Shown piece after piece: positions 1 through 5,234 of a DNA stretch of 5,457 nt (its first letter is position 1; every line of letters starts with the position of its first letter). The position numbers were made by a program, and so were the translations under genes. The stretch lies in the NCBI GenBank assembly GCA_028571885.1, contig JAPVVU010000230.1:1-5457 (forward strand). The letters are read 5' to 3'. The stretch comes from Gammaproteobacteria bacterium (lineage in GTDB: Bacteria; Pseudomonadota; Gammaproteobacteria; GRL18). Below the pieces are notes generated by a model. It worked only from the letters and a program-made list of their open reading frames with translations, did not search any database and was not told the DNA's origin.

Positions 1-10
1 CTATGGTCAC

Positions 11-67
11 TTATTTTTCTGACTTTGAGAACTCACTTCGTTCAGACAATCAAAGTCAGAAAAATAA
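11..67. repeat. Long inverted repeat, 18-bp perfect arms
   Basis: The arm TTATTTTTCTGACTTTGA at 11-28 is matched by its exact reverse complement at 50-67, separated by 21 nt. The loop has a smaller pairing of its own, GAAC at 29-32 with GTTC at 40-43. Pairing resumes imperfectly outside the arms (GGT at 5-7 with ACC at 71-73). It lies about 95 bp beyond the HDOD stop codon, so it could end or stabilise that transcript. However, no T-run follows the stem on either strand, so it is not a standard intrinsic terminator. It may instead be a dispersed palindromic element of the genome; that part is inference. Confidence 0.8.
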
Positions 68-151
68 GCAACCACAGGCTTTTTGTAAATAATACGCTAA
101 ATAATTACAATGCTTTTACTTATTAACATACAAACATAACAACCTGTAGAC

Positions 152-173
152 TTAGTTAAATATTAGTTAAATA
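152..173. repeat. 11-bp perfect tandem duplication at a stop codon
   Basis: TTAGTTAAATA occurs twice back to back, at 152-162 and 163-173. The second copy holds the HDOD gene's stop codon (TAA on the minus strand, 163-165) and its last codons. The first copy lies just outside the gene. It is probably a small slippage duplication with no effect on the protein, because the stop codon is present either way. Confidence 0.7.
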
Positions 174-1008
174 ACTGCTGTGTTATTTCAATTTCTTCCA
201 TCACGATATCTTCGATTTCCACAACATCAGTTTCACCTGCCAATCCCAGTTTGCAGAAAGAGGGAATGTCATTCCAGTCTAATTGGGCATCGGGGTGATC
301 AGTACCCTCCAGATTTTGTAATTTAGCAACAATAACAACATCTACGTAGTCAATTTTTTCGCTGTCATAACTATAATTACTGTGATTGTTGGCAACCTTT
401 ATCAGTTCATCAGGAAAATGCCAGCTTTTCATAATGGACGTGCCTACCGGTCCTGATAATCGTTCAAGCAGGGATACAAAAACTTCTTCATCCTGTACCA
501 GTGCCGGGATTTCTTCAGCCCGGGTTAAAATGGGTAATGCGCCGATGTTATGGACTAATCCCGCCAGCAAAGCCTGATCGGGTTTAAGCTTGGTGAAGTG
601 ATTTGCCATAGCACAAGCGATTGAGGCAACCTGAGTACTTTGCGCCCAGATTTTATCCATGTACTTTTTAGTGATGGGATTGGTGGCCTTAAAAATTTGT
701 TCCATCGCCATGGTGGTCACCATTGACTTAACCAGTGAATGCCCCATTCTTGTGATGGCCTGCTCTACAGTATCTGTTTTTTGCGAGCCTCTCAATAGAG
801 GGCTGTTAGCCACCTGGATCATGCGCGCAGATATGACAGGGTCCAGAAGAATGACCTCAGCAATTTGCCTGGCACTGGCATCTTCATCAGCAACTGCATC
901 ACGCACTTTCAACGCAACTTCCGGTAAAATAGGCAAAACTAATTTTTGTTTTTCTAAATCATCCAGCAGAGCGATATAAAACTTGTCTTCAAGAACTTTA
1001 TTACTCAA
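163..1008 (-). CDS. HDOD-domain protein, probable signalling or regulatory protein
   Basis: A 281-residue cytoplasmic protein with one HDOD domain over roughly residues 20-215 and no other recognisable domain. Visible family marks are LPILPEVALKV (24-34), a helix with LLDPVISARMIQVANSP (54-70), AITRMGH (84-90) and AGLVHNIG (149-156). HDOD proteins resemble HD-type phosphohydrolases but usually lack the metal-binding residues. Here the HD pair is HN (153-154), which suggests no phosphodiesterase activity. Family members act in bacterial signalling and regulation, but the target here cannot be told. The start is a TTG at 1006-1008: AAAGGG lies 6 nt upstream and the next in-frame Met is residue 100, inside the domain. 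The acidic C-terminal tail (about 255-278) is rich in Glu and Asp. The gene follows ygfZ by 110 bp on the same strand but has its own candidate promoter. Confidence 0.88.
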   Translation of the reverse strand: MSNKVLEDKFYIALLDDLEKQKLVLPILPEVALKVRDAVADEDASARQIAEVILLDPVISARMIQVANSPLLRGSQKTDTVEQAITRMGHSLVKSMVTTMAMEQIFKATNPITKKYMDKIWAQSTQVASIACAMANHFTKLKPDQALLAGLVHNIGALPILTRAEEIPALVQDEEVFVSLLERLSGPVGTSIMKSWHFPDELIKVANNHSNYSYDSEKIDYVDVVIVAKLQNLEGTDHPDAQLDWNDIPSFCKLGLAGETDVVEIEDIVMEEIEITQQLFN

Positions 1009-1014
1009 AGGAAA

Positions 1015-1020
1015 CCCTTT
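1015..1020 (-). promoter_or_regulatory. Ribosome binding site deciding the TTG start
   Basis: On the minus strand AAAGGG is followed by 6 nt and then TTG at 1006-1008. This spacing supports TTG as the true start codon of the HDOD gene; no ATG or GTG nearby gives a full-length domain. Confidence 0.6.
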
Positions 1021-1050
1021 ATCTGTCTAAGTGTATTATTAATGTCTCTA

Positions 1051-1078
1051 TTTATAGCATATGACAAGTTAAATTCAA
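1051..1078 (-). promoter_or_regulatory. Candidate sigma-70 promoter for the HDOD gene
   Basis: On the minus strand TTGAAT (1078-1073) is followed by a 16-nt spacer and TATAAA (1056-1051), preceded by TGC to form an extended -10. Transcription would begin near 1044, leaving a leader of about 36 nt that contains the AAAGGG ribosome site. This is a prediction from motif matches only. Confidence 0.5.
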
Positions 1079-1118
1079 TGAAACAGGGTGAGTTCCTGTG
1101 ATCATTTTTAGAATTTAT

Positions 1119-2174
1119 CTATCCTGTCTCAAGAGAATAGGGTAGTTCCTGAATAATAAGTGGTGATTTCATTGTTTCATCGAGAAAAATATCTTTGTTT
1201 TCAACCGCTTCTTTAGTAATGACAGCCAGCAGTTCAATACCACCCTTAAGAGATTTTTGAGCATCAACAATGTGACCAGCTCCCTGGCCGCTTGTAGATG
1301 ATGCGGAATACAGTAAATCACCGGGTAATGGCAGTGGATCTGTCTCTGTCTCGCAATGAGCACGATACATATGACGTTTTAATTTACCCAGATATTGCAT
1401 TCTGGCTACAACTTCCTGCCCGGTGTAACAGCCTTTTTTGAAATTAATACCATTGAGTACCTGCAAATTAAGCATTTGCGGGATAAAAGCTTCTTTTGAT
1501 GTGGCGAATACATTGGGTATTCCAGCTTGAATGTCCAGCAATCTCCAGTGGCTGGTGTTGAGAAGCACAGCTTTGGTATACAATGTTTCCCATAAAGCCT
1601 GAATTTTTTCGATTGAACCAACACACTCGAATCTCGGTGTGTCGCCTGGGAGACGAATTAACTGGATACCATTGTTTTCTGTCGCTATATTGGTTTCAAC
1701 AGGTATGGTAAAACCACTTTCTTTGAGATGATTGACTGATTTTTTACCATAGATACCAATTTTAACAATAGTGTCGTTTACATCAAGAAGTTCAACCTTA
1801 CTCATCATAACAAACATTTTTAAACGTTTCAGGGTCTCTTCAAGTAAAGGTATTGGTAATTGAAGGTAAAGTTTATCATTTTGTGAAAATACAAAGAATA
1901 ACGTCCGTAAACGGCCCTTGGGTGTACAAAGACCACTCAGATGCGAAAGAGATGAGCTAATGGCATTAATATCATTGGTTAATTGCCCCTGTAAAAATGT
2001 ATTTTTATCATCACCACTCACTTCAATAAGCCCGAGATAGGATAAATCAGTTAGAAAAAAATCACCTTGTAAGGATTTTACTGCTGAATCATCCTTTAAG
2101 CTAAAGGTGACTTCTTGATCGGCGTTGAATGTGGCACCATAAGTGCTTAGGAAATTGAACCAATTGTTTGACAT
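1119..2174 (-). CDS. ygfZ: YgfZ, folate-binding Fe-S cluster maintenance protein
   Basis: A 351-residue protein of the YgfZ/GcvT-like family, slightly longer than E. coli YgfZ (326 aa). The signature KGCYTGQE lies at 247-254 with the invariant cysteine at 249. Other family marks are LQGQLTNDI (61-69), LCTPKGRLR (82-90), WRLLDIQAGIP (210-220) and FIPQMLNLQ (230-238). Residues about 35-240 form the folate-binding fold and about 265-345 the C-terminal barrel. In E. coli, YgfZ binds tetrahydrofolate and supports several Fe-S enzymes, including MiaB and succinate dehydrogenase. The divergent sdh operon next door fits that role. The start is the ATG at 2172-2174; its ribosome site is weak (AGAG, 12 nt upstream). 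It is not a glycine-cleavage T protein: the length and the CYTGQE signature argue against that. Confidence 0.93.
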   Translation of the reverse strand: MSNNWFNFLSTYGATFNADQEVTFSLKDDSAVKSLQGDFFLTDLSYLGLIEVSGDDKNTFLQGQLTNDINAISSSLSHLSGLCTPKGRLRTLFFVFSQNDKLYLQLPIPLLEETLKRLKMFVMMSKVELLDVNDTIVKIGIYGKKSVNHLKESGFTIPVETNIATENNGIQLIRLPGDTPRFECVGSIEKIQALWETLYTKAVLLNTSHWRLLDIQAGIPNVFATSKEAFIPQMLNLQVLNGINFKKGCYTGQEVVARMQYLGKLKRHMYRAHCETETDPLPLPGDLLYSASSTSGQGAGHIVDAQKSLKGGIELLAVITKEAVENKDIFLDETMKSPLIIQELPYSLETG

Positions 2175-2192
2175 AAGCTTGATCTACTCTAA

Positions 2193-2221
2193 TTATGATA
2201 TATATGCTATAACTATATAAT
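2193..2221 (+). promoter_or_regulatory. Candidate distal promoter of the sdh operon
   Basis: A perfect -10, TATAAT, lies at 2216-2221, 17 nt after a poor -35, TTATGA (2193-2198). Transcription would start near 2228, giving a leader of about 120 nt before sdhC. The -10 overlaps the -10 of the predicted ygfZ promoter on the other strand. The -35 is weak, so an activator may be needed. Motif-based only. Confidence 0.35.
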
Positions 2222-2242
2222 GTCGCTTAGGCTAAGAATCAA
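2214..2242 (-). promoter_or_regulatory. Candidate sigma-70 promoter for ygfZ
   Basis: On the minus strand TTGATT (2242-2237) precedes TATATA (2219-2214) with a 17-nt spacer. Transcription would start near 2207, leaving a leader of about 33 nt. The spacer contains the palindrome CTTAGGCTAAG, so a bound protein there could block this promoter. Confidence 0.45.
2226..2236. repeat. Palindrome in the divergent promoter region, possible operator
   Basis: CTTAG-G-CTAAG is a perfect inverted repeat about one base. It sits in the spacer of the ygfZ promoter and just downstream of the distal sdh -10. Its position would suit a repressor acting on both directions, but no regulator can be named from this sequence and short palindromes also arise by chance. 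Confidence 0.3.
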
Positions 2243-2302
2243 GATGGATTTCATCTCAATTCGTTTTTTTACGTAGTATAGGATCCTGTTCAATACAAAC
2301 TA

Positions 2303-2311
2303 TGCTATAAA
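2303..2311 (+). promoter_or_regulatory. Candidate proximal sdh promoter, extended -10
   Basis: TGC directly before TATAAA forms an extended -10 on the plus strand. No good -35 is visible at 15-18 nt upstream. Transcription would start near 2318, with a leader of about 33 nt before sdhC. The ten bases TATGCTATAA here recur at the predicted HDOD promoter. Confidence 0.45.
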
Positions 2312-2340
2312 ATCATTAATCTATTGGTGAAAGGAGCGGC

Positions 2341-2345
2341 AAGGA
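2341..2345 (+). promoter_or_regulatory. Ribosome binding site deciding the sdhC start
   Basis: AAGGA lies 5 nt before the ATG at 2351. A second, stronger-looking AAAGGAG at 2330-2336 is 14 nt away, and no start codon sits at a good distance from it. The in-frame TTG at 2324 and GTG at 2327 lie within or ahead of these sites, so ATG 2351 is preferred. Confidence 0.55.
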
Positions 2346-2350
2346 TAATA

Positions 2351-2758
2351 ATGGAACATGCCAGCCAGCAAAACTCAAGTTATCAAAAGAAAGCCCGTCC
2401 CAAAAATCTTAATTTGCTCTCTGTTAAATTTCCTATGTCGGCAATTATGTCTGTTGGTCATAGAGCTGCAGGTATACTCCTTTTCCTCTCGCTTCCATAT
2501 TTCCTCTACCTTTTGCAAATATCATTAACCAATGAGGCAGGTTTTGCTCTTGTCAAAGCTGAAATTCAGGAGCCTGTTGTTAAATTATTTGGGCTCATTA
2601 TGATATGGTCCCTGGCTCACCATTTTTTTGCTGGAATACGATTTTTTTTATTAGACCTGGATATAGGTATTGACAAGAAATGGGCACAGAAGACAGCGGT
2701 ACTGGTGATGGCTGCAGGTTTTTTAGTCTTTGCAGTCTTTTCTTTTATTTTACTTTAA
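2351..2758 (+). CDS. sdhC: Succinate dehydrogenase cytochrome b556 subunit SdhC
   Basis: A 135-residue inner-membrane protein that, with SdhD, anchors complex II, holds heme b and forms the ubiquinone pocket. It opens with the typical RPKNLNL (16-22) and then SVGHRAAG (34-41). Ser34 and Arg38 match the quinone-binding Ser27 and Arg31 of E. coli SdhC. His91 in LAHHFFAGIR matches the heme ligand His84; the shared offset of 7 supports the alignment. A second E. coli histidine, in GIRH, is Phe98 here. Three membrane helices are visible at about 35-57, 75-100 and 114-135. The ATG at 2351 is chosen over an in-frame TTG at 2324 because AAGGA lies 5 nt before it and the resulting length suits the family. 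It is first in the operon, 65 bp before sdhD. Confidence 0.93.
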   Translation: MEHASQQNSSYQKKARPKNLNLLSVKFPMSAIMSVGHRAAGILLFLSLPYFLYLLQISLTNEAGFALVKAEIQEPVVKLFGLIMIWSLAHHFFAGIRFFLLDLDIGIDKKWAQKTAVLVMAAGFLVFAVFSFILL

Positions 2759-2823
2759 CGCTTCATTTTATTGATGAAAACACAGTTATAACGCTTTAAA
2801 TAGACAAGAATGAGCACAAAAAT

Positions 2824-3162
2824 ATGACTTATCAAGCCAAAGGACTTCAGGCATGGTTGTTTCAGCGCCTGACAGGTGCTTTTATGGCACTTTATATTTT
2901 GTATTTTTTATGGGTGATATTTACTACGGAACAGATGACGTATTCATTATGGCTTGAATGGTTTTCTCATCCACTGATGAATACTTTAACAGGGTTATTT
3001 TTTATCCATCTTGCCGTGCATTCCTGGGTAGGTATGCGCGATATCGTACTGGATTATATACCCCGTGATTCTTTACGTCTTTTTACACTGGCCTGTATTA
3101 GTTTTTTTCTGATCATGATAAGTCTCTGGATGTTACGAATATTATTTTCTTTAACCTTGTAG
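2824..3162 (+). CDS. sdhD: Succinate dehydrogenase membrane anchor subunit SdhD
   Basis: A 112-residue membrane protein with three helices (about 17-34, 52-73 and 84-108), close to the 115 residues of E. coli SdhD. HLAVHSWVGMRD (62-73) is the family core; His66 corresponds to E. coli SdhD His71. Asp77-Tyr78 correspond to Asp82-Tyr83, the tyrosine lining the quinone site; the constant offset of 5 supports both assignments. It acts with SdhC in passing electrons from the Fe-S clusters to ubiquinone. ATG 2824 is the only sensible start, since an in-frame stop lies at 2797-2799. The ribosome site is weak (GAG at 2812-2814). A five-codon reading frame (2810-2827) ends across the start codon in an ATGA overlap. 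Confidence 0.92.
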   Translation: MTYQAKGLQAWLFQRLTGAFMALYILYFLWVIFTTEQMTYSLWLEWFSHPLMNTLTGLFFIHLAVHSWVGMRDIVLDYIPRDSLRLFTLACISFFLIMISLWMLRILFSLTL

Positions 3163-3280
3163 ATTTTACGAACATAATTATTTTTACTTCATTTGTCTTT
3201 AATATTAGTAATTTATATCTATTTTATTCTAACAAGCAGTTGCGTTTTTAGTATGGTGAGGGCTCATAAAGTAACTTTAA

Positions 3281-5140
3281 ATGAATATTATAAAAAGAAA
3301 GTTTGATACCCTGGTCATTGGTGCAGGCGGTGCAGGCTTAAGGGCTGCGCTGCAGTTATCACAAGCTGATGCCAAAGTTGCCGTTGTTTCTAAGGTATTT
3401 CCAACCCGCTCCCATACTGTAGCTGCACAGGGCGGGATGAATGCTGCATTAGGTAATGTGACCCCGGATAATTGGCATTGGCACATGTATGACACTGTCA
3501 AGGGGAGTGATTATTTAGGTGATCAGGATGCTATTGAATATATGTGTCGTGCAGCCCCTAAAACAGTGATTGAATTAGAACATTTTGGTGTACCATTTTC
3601 ACGTTTGAATAATGGCAGTATCTATCAGCGTCCCTTTGGGGGGCAAAGTCAGGACTTTGGCGGTGATCAGGCCGCTAGAACCTGCGCTGCTGCCGATCGC
3701 ACTGGTCATGCCATGCTGCATTCTCTTTATCAACAAAATATTCGAGCCAAAACTCATTTTTTTGATGAGTTTTTTGCCGTTGATCTATTGAAAAATGAAA
3801 AAGGTGATGTACTGGGGGCTATTGCTTATGATATTGAAACCAGTGAAAAAATTATTATTGAGGCAAAAACAACTTTAATTGCGACAGGAGGAGCAGGCCA
3901 GCTATTTCGCACCAATACCAATGCCAGTATTAATACCGGTGATGGCATGGCAATGGCACTTAGAGCTGGAATTCCTTTACAGGATATGGAATTCTTTCAA
4001 TTTCATCCAACGGGTATTGCTGGTAAAGGGATGTTGATTACTGAGGGTGTTCGTGGAGAAGGTGGCTATCTGGTTAACTGTGAGGGCGAGCGTTTTATGG
4101 AACGTTATGCTCCGCACGCTAAAGATCTCGCTTCCAGGGATGTTGTCAGCCGTGCAATTGCAATTGAAATTAGAGACGGACGCGGCTGTGGTCCAAATAA
4201 AGACTATGTCATGCTGAAACTGGATCACCTGGGTAGTGAGGTGATAATGAAACGTTTACCTGGAATTCGTGATACCAGTATGACTTTTTTAGGTATTGAT
4301 CCCATCGAAGAGCCCATCCCCGTCTTTCCAACAGCACATTACACCATGGGAGGAATTCCTACCAACCGTTTTGGAGAAGTTGTTGTACCTATTGGTACAG
4401 GTGTAGAAGAAGCTATTCCCGGACTCTATTCCGCAGGTGAATGTGCTTGTGCTTCTGTTCATGGCGCCAATCGACTGGGTGGTAATTCCTTATTAGATAT
4501 TGTCGTATTTGGTCGTGCTGCGGGTAATCATATTATTGAATTTCTTAAGTCGCATCCTAATCATCAGGTTTTACCCGAAGAAAGTATTAATAGTGCACTG
4601 GCAAGACTTAATCGCTGGGAAAATTCACCAGAGCAAGTGAACAGCCCTGAGCAAGTGAACAGTCCTGAATATGTTGACAGCCCTGAGCAAACAAACAGCC
4701 CTGAGACATCAAAGAATGATTCTGGAGAAACTTTTACTGTTCCTCAATTAAAAGCAGAATTGCAGCTGGTGATGGAAACAAAATGTGGTGTATTTCGAAC
4801 AGAAGATGTCCTTGCTGAGGGTGTTATTGCAGTGCAGTTGATCAAAGAAAAATTAAATAGTACTTATATCACTGATCATTCTTCGGTGTTTAATACGGCT
4901 CGAGTGGAAGCACTTGAACTGGAAAATCTGATTGAAATTGGTTTAGCGACAGTCATTAGTGCTCTGGCCCGCAAAGAAAGTCGCGGTGCCCATTCCCGCG
5001 TGGATTATGAAAAAAGAGACGATGAGAGCTGGATGAAACACAGTCTTTATTTTATGGAAGGTAATAGGTTGTCTTACAAACCTGTACGTACTAAAGCGCT
5101 TACTGTTGATACATTTCCTCCGAAGGAACGTATTTATTAA
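3281..5140 (+). CDS. sdhA: Succinate dehydrogenase flavoprotein subunit SdhA
   Basis: This is the catalytic subunit of complex II, which oxidises succinate to fumarate at a covalently bound FAD on the cytoplasmic face of the membrane. The dinucleotide-binding motif GAGGAGLRAA is at 14-23. His45 in RSHTVAAQGG is the expected FAD attachment residue. Active-site residues are His242 (FHPTG), Arg286 (LASRDVVSR), His353 (TAHYTMGG) and Arg398 (ANRLGG), in line with E. coli His242, Arg286, His354 and Arg399. The C-terminal RGAHSR (568-573) and RDDESW are also present. The length is 619 against 588 in E. coli; the excess is almost exactly a 30-residue repeat insertion at 448-477. The start is ATG 3281, with an in-frame TAA immediately before it and no good ribosome site: GAGGG is 17 nt away. 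It lies 118 bp after sdhD. Confidence 0.97.
   Translation: MNIIKRKFDTLVIGAGGAGLRAALQLSQADAKVAVVSKVFPTRSHTVAAQGGMNAALGNVTPDNWHWHMYDTVKGSDYLGDQDAIEYMCRAAPKTVIELEHFGVPFSRLNNGSIYQRPFGGQSQDFGGDQAARTCAAADRTGHAMLHSLYQQNIRAKTHFFDEFFAVDLLKNEKGDVLGAIAYDIETSEKIIIEAKTTLIATGGAGQLFRTNTNASINTGDGMAMALRAGIPLQDMEFFQFHPTGIAGKGMLITEGVRGEGGYLVNCEGERFMERYAPHAKDLASRDVVSRAIAIEIRDGRGCGPNKDYVMLKLDHLGSEVIMKRLPGIRDTSMTFLGIDPIEEPIPVFPTAHYTMGGIPTNRFGEVVVPIGTGVEEAIPGLYSAGECACASVHGANRLGGNSLLDIVVFGRAAGNHIIEFLKSHPNHQVLPEESINSALARLNRWENSPEQVNSPEQVNSPEYVDSPEQTNSPETSKNDSGETFTVPQLKAELQLVMETKCGVFRTEDVLAEGVIAVQLIKEKLNSTYITDHSSVFNTARVEALELENLIEIGLATVISALARKESRGAHSRVDYEKRDDESWMKHSLYFMEGNRLSYKPVRTKALTVDTFPPKERIY
4622..4711 (+). repeat. 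18-bp tandem repeat, five copies, inside sdhA
   Basis: Five in-frame units of 18 bp at 4622, 4640, 4658, 4676 and 4694 encode NSPEQV, NSPEQV, NSPEYV, DSPEQT and NSPETS (residues 448-477). Ser and Pro are coded TCA CCA in copy 1 but AGC/AGT CCT in copies 2-5, so the later copies probably expanded from one another. The insert falls straight after LNRWE, where E. coli SdhA has only a short loop before the C-terminal helical region, and it is acidic and proline-rich. The active-site residues all lie before it. Confidence 0.95.
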
Positions 5141-5143
5141 AAC

Positions 5144-5167
5144 TTGGGCAGCTAAATAGCTGTTCAA
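5144..5167 (+). other. Hairpin in the sdhA-sdhB gap
   Basis: The core CAGCTAAATAGCTG (5149-5162) is a perfect inverted repeat. With two G-U pairs the RNA stem extends to 10 bp (5144-5153 with 5158-5167) around an AAAU loop. It begins four bases after the sdhA stop codon. No T-run follows, so a full terminator is unlikely. RNA processing, 3'-end protection or partial attenuation between sdhA and sdhB would fit. Confidence 0.5.
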
Positions 5168-5234
5168 AAGGAAATTGCTACAAAAGTGAGTAACTATTTA
5201 TTTATCTCTAAGGCACTTAAATAGGCTATTATTA

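Noticed and set aside
86..105. Direct repeat TAAATAAT separated by ACGC
   Set aside because: A low-complexity AT-rich octamer pair in AT-rich intergenic DNA, with no gene start nearby in a fitting orientation.
386..979. Plus-strand open frames opposite the HDOD gene (386-577 and 659-979)
   Set aside because: They lie antisense to a gene with clear HDOD motifs, resemble no known protein family, and have biased, low-information translations.
1083..1099. Short hairpin ACAGG / CCTGT after ygfZ, possible terminator
   Set aside because: The stem is only 5 bp with a 7-nt loop, and it is followed on the minus strand by TTCATTG rather than a T-run. Too weak to call.
2242..2270. AGATG / CATCT hairpin followed by seven T in the sdh leader, possible attenuator
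   Set aside because: The stem has 5 mostly A-T pairs and the T-run starts 7 nt after it. No plus-strand gene lies upstream, and no leader peptide is visible.
2756..2796. TAACGCTT repeated 33 bp apart at the sdhC stop
   Set aside because: Outside the 8 matching bases the two units agree at only about 10 of 25 positions, so a shared origin is not supported.
5175..5204. TTGCTA and TATTTA as a separate sdhB promoter
   Set aside because: Both elements match the consensus at only four of six positions with an 18-nt spacer, which is expected by chance in AT-rich DNA.
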